Shown: positions 7,271 through 15,237 of the stretch, in pieces | How positions within the stretch are numbered: position 1 is the first letter of the stretch | How the letters are laid out: every line of letters begins with the position of its first letter | Source: an uncultured Oscillospiraceae bacterium | Lineage (GTDB): Bacteria > Bacillota > Clostridia > Oscillospirales > Oscillospiraceae | Assembly (NCBI GenBank): GCA_900757655.1 | Contig: CAAEOT010000023.1 | Span: 1 to 33,611, forward strand | DNA: 33,611 bases | Direction of reading: 5' to 3' | The notes under the pieces: model-generated | What the model saw: the letters and a program-made list of their open reading frames with translations, nothing else | The model's database searches: none | What the model was told of the DNA's origin: nothing | Position numbers and translations under genes: made by a program

Positions 7271-7282
7271 GTAGCGTGCTAC
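7271..7282. promoter_or_regulatory. Candidate MarR operator (GTAGC-N2-GCTAC)
   Basis: An inverted repeat with 5-bp arms lies 2 bp downstream of the -10 box and 17 bp upstream of the marR ATG. MarR proteins commonly bind short dyads like this and repress their own operon. The assignment is by position and symmetry. Confidence 0.55.
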
Positions 7283-7299
7283 ACATTCGGAGGTGTATC

Positions 7300-7719
7300 A
7301 TGGAGCAATTCCAAATCGGATGTCTATTAAAAATGATCACGGATAAGATCAAAATGCGGGCGGATGCGAATCTGGCGCAGCAGGGGCTGACGCTGACGCA
7401 AAGCCGTGTACTGGGCTATCTGAACCACAATGGCGGGCAGGCGACGCAAAAGGAGATCGAAGGATTCCTGCAGGTGTCGCACCCGACGGTGGCCGGCATC
7501 ATCGGCCGCATGGAGCAAAACGGCTTTGTGTACTGCTGGCTTGACCCGGCAGATAAACGCAGCAAGATCGTCTGCCAGACGGAGCGTGCTGCCGCGATCG
7601 CGCAGGATATGCACGCCACGATCCAGGCTACGGAGCAGCAGATGCTGCGCTCGCTGACGCCGGAACAGATCGCGGCGCTGGAATCGACCCTGCGCACGAT
7701 CTATGCCGACCTCGGCTGA
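7300..7719 (+). CDS. MarR-family transcriptional regulator
   Basis: A 139-aa winged-helix regulator. Recognition region: ATQKEIEGFLQVSHPTVAGIIGRMEQNGFV (about residues 47-76). The wing carries DPADKRSKIV, the family's DxRxK/x signature that contacts the minor groove. The chosen ATG at 7300 has CGGAGGTG 8 nt upstream. A longer frame from 7240 would begin at the -35 box of the gene's own promoter. It is the first gene of an operon with two ABC exporter half-transporters 30 bp downstream. It therefore probably senses a toxic compound and derepresses efflux (inference). Confidence 0.85.
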   Translation: MEQFQIGCLLKMITDKIKMRADANLAQQGLTLTQSRVLGYLNHNGGQATQKEIEGFLQVSHPTVAGIIGRMEQNGFVYCWLDPADKRSKIVCQTERAAAIAQDMHATIQATEQQMLRSLTPEQIAALESTLRTIYADLG

Positions 7720-7749
7720 CCGGCCCGTGATTCAGGAAGGAGGAAATCC

Positions 7750-9501
7750 ATGCTTCATACCTTGTCCCGCAGCCTGCGGGAAAACAAAGGCCCCGCGCTC
7801 GTGACGGTGCTGCTCTCGGCGCTGGAGGTCGTGTTCGAGATCGTGATCCCGCTGTATATGTCCAACCTCATTGACTTCGGCATTGAGGGCGGCAGTATGG
7901 CGGCGGTCTGGAAGTTCGGTGCATTTTTGCTGCTGCTGGCGGCGTTCCAGCTCGCGACCGGCGTGCTCGCTGCGCGCATCGCGGCGCGCGCGTCCGTTGG
8001 TTTCGGTGCAAACCTGCGCGAAGATATGTACAACAACGTGCAGACCTTCGCATTTTCCAACATCGACAAGTTTTCCACCGCGTCCATCGTCACGCGCCTG
8101 ACGACGGACGTCACGAACGTGCAGAATGCCTTTCAGATGCTCATGCGCATGGCGATCCGCTCGCCGGTCATGCTGATTTTTTCCATGATCGTGTCGTTCC
8201 GCATCAGCCATGATATTTCCATGACATTTCTCATCATCCTGCCGATCCTCTCGGTGGCGCTGTTTTTCATTATCCGCAGCGTATTCCCGGTTTTCACGCG
8301 CGTGTTCCGCACGTATGATGAGCTCAACAACGTCGTGCAGGAAAATGTCCGCGGTATCCGCGTCGTCAAATCCTTTAATCAGGAGCAGCACGAGATCCGC
8401 AAGTTCGGCGCCATTTCCGAGCGCATCTATAAGGACTTTTCCAAGGGCGAGCGGCTCATCACGCTCAACGCGCCGCTGATGCAGTCGTGCATCTATGCGT
8501 GCATGATCATCATCTCCTGGCTTGGCGCCAAGGCCATCATCGCCAGCGGCAACGATCCGGCACTTGGCCTGACGACCGGCAACCTCACTGCACTCATCAC
8601 CTACGCCATGCAGATCCTCTCGAGCCTGATGATGCTGTCCATGGTCTTTGCCATGCTGACGATCTCGCTCTCGTCCGCGCGCCGCATTGCCGAGGTGATC
8701 GAGGAAAAGACGGACATTCAAAATCCGGAGCAGCCTGTCATGGCCGTGCGCGACGGCGCCATTGATTTTGACCATGTGAGCTTTGTTTACGCATCCAAGG
8801 CGGATAAAAAGGTGCTCGATGACATTGACCTGCACATCCGATCCGGCGAGACGATCGGTGTTATCGGCGGCACGGGCGCGTCCAAATCTTCGCTCGTGCA
8901 GCTCATCCCGCGCCTGTATGATGTCACTGCCGGAAAGCTGACGCTCGGCGGCGTGGACGTGCGCGACTATGATCTGGAGACGCTGCGCAACGCCGTCGCC
9001 ATGGTGCTGCAGAAAAACGAGCTGTTTTCCGGCACGATCAAGGAGAACCTCCGCTGGGGCAATGAGAATGCCACGGACGAGGAACTCCAGCACGCCTGCG
9101 TGCTCGCGTGTGCGGATGAGTTCATCTCCGCCATGCCGGACGGCTATGACACCTATATCGAGCAGGGCGGCACAAATGTCTCCGGCGGCCAGAAGCAGCG
9201 CCTGTGCATCGCCCGCGCGCTGCTGAAAAAGCCGAAGGTGCTTATCCTCGATGACTCGACAAGCGCTGTCGATACGCGCACGGACGCGCAGATCCAGCAG
9301 GCCCTTTCCGCCTATATCCCGGAGACGACGAAGATCATCATCGCGCAGCGCATCAGCTCCGTGCAGAACGCCGACCGCATCGTCGTGCTCGACGATGGGC
9401 ATATTGCCGATGTCGGCAGCCATGAGGAGCTGCTGCACACGAGCGAAATTTACCGTGAGGTCTATGAGTCCCAGCAGAAGGGAGGCGAGGACGATGCCTG
9501 A
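7750..9501 (+). CDS. ABC exporter half-transporter, degenerate ATPase (BmrC/LmrC-like)
   Basis: 583 aa: a six-helix transmembrane domain (about 1-310) fused to an ATP-binding domain (about 330-575), type-1 exporter architecture. The nucleotide-binding domain has intact VSGGQ signature but three departures: Ser378 replaces the Walker A glycine (GGTGASKS), Asp502 replaces the catalytic Glu (LILDDSTSAVD), and Gln533 replaces the switch His (IIAQRIS). This pattern marks the degenerate-site subunit of heterodimeric exporters. It overlaps the partner gene by 8 bp and is in the marR operon. Probable function is export of drugs, peptides or lipid-like compounds. The substrate is not readable. Confidence 0.88.
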   Translation: MLHTLSRSLRENKGPALVTVLLSALEVVFEIVIPLYMSNLIDFGIEGGSMAAVWKFGAFLLLLAAFQLATGVLAARIAARASVGFGANLREDMYNNVQTFAFSNIDKFSTASIVTRLTTDVTNVQNAFQMLMRMAIRSPVMLIFSMIVSFRISHDISMTFLIILPILSVALFFIIRSVFPVFTRVFRTYDELNNVVQENVRGIRVVKSFNQEQHEIRKFGAISERIYKDFSKGERLITLNAPLMQSCIYACMIIISWLGAKAIIASGNDPALGLTTGNLTALITYAMQILSSLMMLSMVFAMLTISLSSARRIAEVIEEKTDIQNPEQPVMAVRDGAIDFDHVSFVYASKADKKVLDDIDLHIRSGETIGVIGGTGASKSSLVQLIPRLYDVTAGKLTLGGVDVRDYDLETLRNAVAMVLQKNELFSGTIKENLRWGNENATDEELQHACVLACADEFISAMPDGYDTYIEQGGTNVSGGQKQRLCIARALLKKPKVLILDDSTSAVDTRTDAQIQQALSAYIPETTKIIIAQRISSVQNADRIVVLDDGHIADVGSHEELLHTSEIYREVYESQQKGGEDDA

Positions 9502-11383
9502 ACGCCCAAAGTTGGATTCCCAGACGCTCAAGCGCCTGCTGTCGTATATGCGCGCTTACAAGGGCACGCTCGTGCTCGTGACCATCTGCATTCTGCTCAG
9601 CGCGGTCGCCGGTGCGGCCTCGTCCATGTTCCTGCAGAAGCTGATCGACGGCTATATTGTCCCCATGCTCGGTACGGCGTCGCCGGACTTTTCCGGCCTG
9701 ATCCGCGCGCTGGTGACGATCGGCTGCGTGTATCTCGTTGGCACACTGGCCACGTGGCTGTATAACCGCCGCATGGTCACGATCGCGCAGGGCACGCTCA
9801 AGCGTATCCGCGACGAGATGTTTGAGAAGATGCAGCGTCTGCCCATCCGCTATTTTGACACGCATACGCACGGCGATATCATGAGCCTGTATACGAATGA
9901 TACCGACACGCTGCGCCAGATGATCGCGCAGTCCATGGCACAGCTCGTGTCGTCGGTGTTTACGCTGACGGTCGTGTTTTTCTGCATGCTGTATATCAGC
10001 GTCTGGCTGACGCTGATCGTGTGCGCTGTCATGGCACTCATCCTTGTGTTCGTGCGCAGGCTCACCGGCCGCATCGGCGGCTACTTCATGGCACAGCAGA
10101 GGGCACTGGCAGATCTCAACGGCTATGTCGAGGAGATGGTCAACGGCCAGAAGGTCGTCAAGGTGTTCTGCCACGAAGAGCAGAGCAAGGAGGAGCTGCA
10201 CCGCCGCAACCGTGTCTGGGCGGAAAACGCCGCGCGCGCCAGCGGCATGGCCAACAGCATGATGCCGATGATGAATGCTGTCGGCTACCTGCAGTATGTC
10301 ATCATCGCCGTCATCGGCGGCACGATGGCCATTGCCGGCACGCCGAACCTCGGCCTGACCGGCATGAACACGCTCACGCTCGGTATGATCGCATCGTTCC
10401 TGACGCTCTCACGCGGATTCACCAACCCCATCTCGCAGATCTCCAACCAGTTCAACTCCATCGTCACGGCGCTGGCCGGTGCGTCGCGTATCTTTGCATT
10501 CATGGATGCCGAGCCGGAAACGGACGACGGCTATGTTACGCTCGTCAACGCCAGAGAGGAAAACGGCGCGCTCGTTGAGGCCGACCACCACACCGGCCTC
10601 TGGGCGTGGAAGCACCCGCACGGCGACGGTACGGTCACGTACACGAAGCTTGAGGGCCGCGTCGTGTTCGACCATGTGGACTTTGGCTACACACCGGATA
10701 AGGAAGTCCTGCACGACATCACGCTCTATGCCGAACCGGGCCAGAAGGTGGCCTTTGTCGGTGCGACCGGCGCCGGCAAGACAACGATCACGAACCTCAT
10801 CAACCGCTTCTATGACATTGCCGACGGCAAGATCCGTTATGATGGCATCAATATCAATAAGATCTGCAAGGCCGATCTGCGCCGCAGCCTCGGCATCGTG
10901 CTTCAGGACGTGAACCTCTTCACCGGCACCGTCATGGAAAACATCCGTTACGGCAATCCGGACGCGACGGATGATGACTGCATCGCGGCGGCAAAGCTCG
11001 CCAACGCCGATCACTTCATCCGCATGCTGCCGGACGGCTACAACACCGTGCTCAAGGGTGATGGCAGCGGCCTGAGTCAGGGCCAGCGTCAGCTGCTGAG
11101 CATCGCGCGCGCGGCCGTGTCCGACCCGCCGGTCATGATCCTCGATGAGGCGACCAGCTCCATCGACACCCGCACCGAGGCGCTTGTACAGAGCGGCATG
11201 GATAAGCTTATGGAGGGCCGCACGGTGTTCGTCATCGCGCACCGGCTCTCGACGGTCAAAAACGCCGACGTCATCATGGTGCTCGACCACGGCCGCATCA
11301 TCGAGCGCGGCAGCCACGAAAAGCTCATCGCCGAAAAGGGTGTGTACTACCAGCTCTATACCGGCGCGTTCGAGCTTGAATAA
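9494..11383 (+). CDS. ABC exporter half-transporter, catalytic ATPase (BmrD/LmrD-like)
   Basis: 629 aa with the same TMD-NBD plan. The ATPase is canonical: Walker A GATGAGKT (K429), Walker B ILDEATSS (E552) and H-loop His583. The signature is LSQGQ rather than LSGGQ. Between TMD and NBD is a roughly 40-aa insertion (NAREENGALVEADHHTGLWAW region) typical of this subfamily. The start is the ATG at 9494, preceded by GGGAGGCGAGG and inside the 3' end of the partner. A longer frame upstream is only the shadow of the first half-transporter. Together the two subunits make an asymmetric exporter with one active catalytic site. Confidence 0.9.
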   Translation: MPERPKLDSQTLKRLLSYMRAYKGTLVLVTICILLSAVAGAASSMFLQKLIDGYIVPMLGTASPDFSGLIRALVTIGCVYLVGTLATWLYNRRMVTIAQGTLKRIRDEMFEKMQRLPIRYFDTHTHGDIMSLYTNDTDTLRQMIAQSMAQLVSSVFTLTVVFFCMLYISVWLTLIVCAVMALILVFVRRLTGRIGGYFMAQQRALADLNGYVEEMVNGQKVVKVFCHEEQSKEELHRRNRVWAENAARASGMANSMMPMMNAVGYLQYVIIAVIGGTMAIAGTPNLGLTGMNTLTLGMIASFLTLSRGFTNPISQISNQFNSIVTALAGASRIFAFMDAEPETDDGYVTLVNAREENGALVEADHHTGLWAWKHPHGDGTVTYTKLEGRVVFDHVDFGYTPDKEVLHDITLYAEPGQKVAFVGATGAGKTTITNLINRFYDIADGKIRYDGININKICKADLRRSLGIVLQDVNLFTGTVMENIRYGNPDATDDDCIAAAKLANADHFIRMLPDGYNTVLKGDGSGLSQGQRQLLSIARAAVSDPPVMILDEATSSIDTRTEALVQSGMDKLMEGRTVFVIAHRLSTVKNADVIMVLDHGRIIERGSHEKLIAEKGVYYQLYTGAFELE

Positions 11384-11398
11384 TTTCCGCCGCGCACC

Positions 11399-11427
11399 TT
11401 GCATGCCAGCAGGGGGCGCGGTATAAT
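11399..11427 (+). promoter_or_regulatory. Promoter of the PPC-domain gene
   Basis: TTGCAT (11399-11404), 17-bp spacer, TATAAT (11422-11427), 30 bp before the ATG. It shows that the gene has its own transcript rather than relying on the ABC operon. Confidence 0.65.
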
Positions 11428-11456
11428 CCAGATAATGAAGCCAAAGGAGGAGACCC

Positions 11457-11876
11457 ATGGAGTATCGAAAATTTGGAAACACCATCGTCGCCCGCATCGA
11501 CCGCGGCGAGGAGGTGCTCGAGCAGGTCAAGGCGATCGCGCAGGCCGAGCAGATCAAGCTCGCAAGCGTGCAGGCGCTCGGCGCGGTCGGCGAATTCACG
11601 GTCGGCGTGTTCCACACGGCCGAAAAGCAATACCATGCCAATTCGTTCGCTGGCGATTTTGAGATCGTCTCGCTGACCGGCACCATCAACACGATGGACG
11701 GCGCGTTTTACACGCACCTGCACATGAGCGCCGGTAATGAGAAGGGCGAGGTGTTCGGCGGGCATCTGAACCGCGCCGTCATCAGCGCTACCTGCGAAAT
11801 GGTCATTACCGTCATCGGCGGGCGGGTGGATCGCTTCCACAGCGAGGAGATCGGTCTGAACCTGTTCCAATTCTAA
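11457..11876 (+). CDS. PPC/DUF296-domain protein
   Basis: A 139-aa single-domain protein of the plants-and-prokaryotes-conserved (PPC, DUF296) family. The typical metal-site motif is present: HLHMS (about 89-93), then GGHL about 15 residues later. In plants this domain is attached to AT-hook DNA-binding proteins. In bacteria it forms a trimer of unproven function, often described as DNA-binding. AAAGGAGGAG lies just upstream of the ATG. It is monocistronic between its own promoter and a terminator, so context gives no pathway. Confidence 0.8.
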   Translation: MEYRKFGNTIVARIDRGEEVLEQVKAIAQAEQIKLASVQALGAVGEFTVGVFHTAEKQYHANSFAGDFEIVSLTGTINTMDGAFYTHLHMSAGNEKGEVFGGHLNRAVISATCEMVITVIGGRVDRFHSEEIGLNLFQF

Positions 11877-11892
11877 AGATCTGTGTCAAAAG

Positions 11893-11925
11893 TGCGCACG
11901 GTTTTGCGGCCGTGCGCATTTTTTT
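11893..11925 (+). terminator. Intrinsic terminator after the PPC gene
   Basis: Arms TGCGCACGG (11893-11901) and CCGTGCGCA (11910-11918) are followed by seven T. Confidence 0.92.
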
Positions 11926-11940
11926 GCTGCCGACGTTTCT

Positions 11941-11977
11941 TATTCCTATTGACATTGTGGGAATATAGGCATATAAT
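11941..11977 (+). promoter_or_regulatory. suf operon promoter with inverted repeats around the -35 box
   Basis: A perfect TTGACA (11949-11954), 17-bp spacer and perfect TATAAT (11972-11977). Two overlapping dyads bracket the -35 box: TATTCC/GGAATA (11941-11946, 11960-11965) and CCTAT/ATAGG (11945-11949, 11965-11969). They would suit an Rrf2/IscR-type Fe-S-sensing repressor, known to control suf operons elsewhere. No such gene is in the window. Confidence 0.7.
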
Positions 11978-12042
11978 TCATGCCATAGAGGTAGGGATTA
12001 CGTGTCAACCCCTCCAGAGCCTCTCGAATTTGTGTATATTAT

Positions 12043-12069
12043 GCAGCCGTGCCGCCCGGCGCGGTCTGC
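12043..12069 (+). promoter_or_regulatory. Leader hairpin upstream of sufC
   Basis: In the roughly 110-nt suf leader, GCAG-CCGTGCC (12043-12053) pairs with GGCGCGG-CTGC (12058-12069). There is one bulged T and one G-U, with a four-base loop. It ends 11 nt before the CGGAGG ribosome site and has no T-run. It may affect translation or stability. No known riboswitch fold is recognised. Confidence 0.4.
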
Positions 12070-12092
12070 CATTGGGAACGGAGGACGCATAT

Positions 12093-12839
12093 ATGAACAA
12101 AAACCTTCTTGAAGTCAGCGGCCTGCACGTGAGCGCAGGCGAGAAGGAGATCCTGCACGGTGTGGATCTGACCATCGGCAAAGACGAGACACACGTGCTC
12201 ATGGGACCGAACGGAACCGGTAAGTCCACGCTCGGCTACGCGATCACCGGCAATCCGGAGTATACGGTCACAGCCGGAAAGATCGTCTTTGACGGCGAGG
12301 ACATCACGGAGCTGCCGGTCAATGAGCGCGCGAAAAAGGGCATTTTCCTGTCCTTCCAGAATCCGCTCGAGGTGCCCGGCGTAACGCTCAGCGCTTTCAT
12401 CCGCAGCGCGCTGGAGCAGAAGACCGGAAAGCGCATCCGCCTCTGGGACTTCAAGAAGAAGCTCGCCGAAACGATGGAGCTGCTGGCGATGGACGCCTCC
12501 TACGCCGAGCGTGACCTGAACGTGGGCTTTTCCGGCGGCGAGAAAAAGAAGGCGGAGATCCTGCAGATGCTCATGCTCGAGCCGAAGCTCGCCATCCTCG
12601 ACGAGACCGACTCCGGCCTGGACGTCGACGCGGTGCGCACGGTCTCCAAGGGCGTGCAGCTCTACCGTGAGCGTGTACACGGCTCGCTGCTCATCATCAC
12701 GCACAGCACCCGCATTCTCGAGTCGCTGACAGTGGACGCAGCGCACATCATGGAAAAGGGTGTTATCGTGAAAAACGGCGATGCATCGCTCGTCGATACC
12801 ATCAACGAAAACGGCTTTGGCGGCATCCAGGCTGACTGA
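12093..12839 (+). CDS. sufC: Fe-S cluster assembly ATPase SufC
   Basis: A 248-aa soluble ABC-type ATPase. Walker A is GPNGTGKST, the signature FSGGEKKKAEILQM, Walker B LAILDETDSGLDVDA and the H-loop TH in LLIITHSTRIL, all typical of SufC. It powers the SufBCD scaffold that builds [4Fe-4S] clusters in the cytosol. The start ATG at 12093 follows CGGAGGA; the open frame extends upstream to 11883 but would cross the promoter. It heads the sufCBDSU operon. A heavily Fe-S-dependent neighbourhood (oxidoreductase, dehydratase, hydrogenase sensor) fits the need for it. Confidence 0.95.
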   Translation: MNKNLLEVSGLHVSAGEKEILHGVDLTIGKDETHVLMGPNGTGKSTLGYAITGNPEYTVTAGKIVFDGEDITELPVNERAKKGIFLSFQNPLEVPGVTLSAFIRSALEQKTGKRIRLWDFKKKLAETMELLAMDASYAERDLNVGFSGGEKKKAEILQMLMLEPKLAILDETDSGLDVDAVRTVSKGVQLYRERVHGSLLIITHSTRILESLTVDAAHIMEKGVIVKNGDASLVDTINENGFGGIQAD

Positions 12840-12855
12840 AAGCGAGGCGATCCGA

Positions 12856-14262
12856 ATGAAGGAAAAAAGTCAGGTCGCGGACATTGACCGCAGCGTCTAT
12901 GACATCCGCGACAAAGAGGACGATGCCTATCGCATGCAGGAGGGCCTGACGCCGGAAATCATTGACACGCTCTCCAAGGAAAAGGACGATCCGGTCTGGA
13001 TGCAGCAGTTCCGGCTGGAGTCACTGCAGATCTATAATGAGATGCCGATCCCGGATTGGGGCCCGTCCATCGAGGGCCTGGACATGGACCATATCGCGAC
13101 CTACGTCCGCCCCAAGACCGATATGAAAAACGACTGGAAGGACGTCCCGCAGGATATTAAGGATACCTTCGAACGGCTCGGCATCCCGCAGGCGGAGCGC
13201 AAATCGCTTGCCGGCGTCGGCGCGCAGTACGATTCCGAGCTCGTGTACCACAATGTCAAGGACGAAGTGGCTGCGCAGGGCGTTGTCTATACCGATATGG
13301 AGAGCGCGCTCAAGGGCGAGTACGCCGACATGGTGCAAAAGTATTTCATGAAGCTCGTCACGCCGCGCGACCATAAGTTCGCGGCGCTGCACGGCGCGGT
13401 CTGGTCCGGCGGCTCGTTCGTGTACGTGCCGAAGGGCGTGCAGGTGTCCATCCCGCTGCAGTCGTACTTCCGCCTGAACGCCAAGGGCGCGGGCCAGTTT
13501 GAGCACACACTCATCATCGTCGACGAGGGTGCGAGCCTGCACTTCATCGAGGGCTGCTCGGCACCAAAGTATAATGTCGCGAACCTCCACGCCGGCTGCG
13601 TGGAGCTGTACGTGAAGAAAAATGCCAAGCTGCGCTACTCGACCATCGAAAACTGGTCGAAGAACATGTATAACCTCAACACGAAGCGCGCGCTCGTGGA
13701 AGAGGGCGGCGTGATCGAGTGGGTGTCCGGCTCGTTCGGGTCCCATGTCGGCTGCCTGTACCCCATGAGCGTGCTCAAGGGCGATAACTCCAAGATGGAG
13801 TTCACCGGCGTCACGTTTGCCGGCGCGGGGCAGAACCTCGACACCGGTGCGAAGGTCGTGCACATCGGCAAGAACACGAGTTCGTACATGAACACGCGCT
13901 CCATCAGTAAGAGCGGCGGCATCAGCACGTTCCGCAGCAGCGTCGTGGTGCAAAAGGGTGCCAAGCACGCGAAATCCTCCGTGTCCTGCCAGTCGTTGAT
14001 GCTCGATTCCGAGTCCCGCTCCGATACCGTTCCGGCTATGGACATCCGCACGAAGGACGCCGCCGTCGGCCATGAGGCCAAGATCGGCAGCATCAGCAAC
14101 GAAGCGGTGTTTTATCTCATGAGCCGCGGCATGAGCGAGGAGGACGCCCGCGCGCTGATTGTCAGCGGCTTTGTGGACAACGTCTCCAAGGAGCTGCCGC
14201 TGGAGTACGCGGTGGAAATGAACAATCTCATTCGTCTGGAGATGAAGGGCAGCATCGGCTGA
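12856..14262 (+). CDS. sufB: Fe-S cluster scaffold SufB
   Basis: A 468-aa protein of normal SufB length. It contains a beta-helix core with the diagnostic stretch RDHKFAALHGAVWSGGSFVY and conserved QSLMLDSESRSDTVPAM. The C-terminal ISNEAVFYLMSRGMSEEDA matches the SufB/D consensus. It forms the SufBC2D complex where sulfide from SufS/SufU is assembled with iron. The ATG at 12856, 16 bp after sufC, has a modest GAGG site. The frame extends upstream into sufC only as a shadow. Confidence 0.95.
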   Translation: MKEKSQVADIDRSVYDIRDKEDDAYRMQEGLTPEIIDTLSKEKDDPVWMQQFRLESLQIYNEMPIPDWGPSIEGLDMDHIATYVRPKTDMKNDWKDVPQDIKDTFERLGIPQAERKSLAGVGAQYDSELVYHNVKDEVAAQGVVYTDMESALKGEYADMVQKYFMKLVTPRDHKFAALHGAVWSGGSFVYVPKGVQVSIPLQSYFRLNAKGAGQFEHTLIIVDEGASLHFIEGCSAPKYNVANLHAGCVELYVKKNAKLRYSTIENWSKNMYNLNTKRALVEEGGVIEWVSGSFGSHVGCLYPMSVLKGDNSKMEFTGVTFAGAGQNLDTGAKVVHIGKNTSSYMNTRSISKSGGISTFRSSVVVQKGAKHAKSSVSCQSLMLDSESRSDTVPAMDIRTKDAAVGHEAKIGSISNEAVFYLMSRGMSEEDARALIVSGFVDNVSKELPLEYAVEMNNLIRLEMKGSIG

Positions 14263-14289
14263 CCGCACATTCCGAAAGGAGGGAATATC

Positions 14290-15237
14290 GTGAATACGAC
14301 GCAACAGCTGGTCGTCAACAAACTGCCGACCAGAACGTGGAACCATCTCAATGTCAACGAAGCGACCATCCCGTGGAATGTGGCCGAAACGGCTGATCTC
14401 GGGACGGATGCATATGAAATTACAGTAGAAAATCAGGCGCAGCCGCTGCACATCCGCCTGACCGGCGCTGAGGGCTGCAGCCGCAAGCACATCGCGGTCG
14501 ATGTGGCCGCCGGTGTGCAGGCAACGGTGTATCTGGTGCTCGATGCGCAGGGCAGCTTCGCCGTGGAAACGGCGCTGACGCTCCATGACCGTGCGTCTCT
14601 GCGCCTTGTGCAGGTGCTCGGTGCGCAGGTCGGTGCGCTGCTTTATGCCAAAACGAACGCGGACTGCGCGCCCGATGCCGGCGTGGCCATGACGCAGATT
14701 CTTATGGGCAGGGGCGACCTATATTCGGACAACGACACGGAGCTTGTCGGCGACGGCAGCCGTTATTCGGCGCAGATCGGCTATCTCGGCCGCGGCAGTC
14801 AGACGATCGACGTCAATGTCGTCGTCAACCATTATGGCAAGAACACGGAGTGCGAGATCGACACGTCCGGCGCGCTCAAGGACGCGGCAAAGAAGGTTTT
14901 CCGCGGCACGATCGACTTTAAGACCGGCTCGTCGAACTCCGTCGGCAATGAGAAAGAGACCGTGCTCATGCTTGGCGACGATGTCGTCAACAAGACGGTG
15001 CCGCTTATCCTGTGTGCCGAGGAAAACGTCGTCGGCAACCACGGCGCGACCATCGGTGAGCTCGATGACGAGACGCTGTTTTACTTTGAGAGCCGCGGCA
15101 TCTCGCGCGAACAGGCCGAAAATATCCTGGCCCGCGCATCGATCGAGCGCTTTGCGCGCACGGTGGACGACGAAGCGCTGCGTGCGCAGATTCTTCAGAC
15201 GCTGGAGGAGGAACTCAACGATGGCGTATCATTATAA
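14290..15237 (+). CDS. sufD: Fe-S cluster assembly protein SufD (short form)
   Basis: 315 aa, SufB/D family, with the characteristic C-terminal region (GNHGATIGELDDETLFYFESRGISREQAE). Typical SufD proteins are about 400-440 aa. This one lacks much of the N-terminal helical domain and part of the beta-helix entry. It starts at GTG 14290 after AAAGGAGGG. It is the structural partner of SufB in SufBC2D, carrying the conserved His region (EENVVGNHG). It overlaps sufS by 17 bp. Confidence 0.9.
   Translation: MNTTQQLVVNKLPTRTWNHLNVNEATIPWNVAETADLGTDAYEITVENQAQPLHIRLTGAEGCSRKHIAVDVAAGVQATVYLVLDAQGSFAVETALTLHDRASLRLVQVLGAQVGALLYAKTNADCAPDAGVAMTQILMGRGDLYSDNDTELVGDGSRYSAQIGYLGRGSQTIDVNVVVNHYGKNTECEIDTSGALKDAAKKVFRGTIDFKTGSSNSVGNEKETVLMLGDDVVNKTVPLILCAEENVVGNHGATIGELDDETLFYFESRGISREQAENILARASIERFARTVDDEALRAQILQTLEEELNDGVSL

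Noticed and set aside
9251..11383. 710-aa form of the second ABC half-transporter
   Set aside because: The first 81 codons are the out-of-frame 3' end of the partner gene; ATG 9494 has a ribosome site and the usual family N-terminus.
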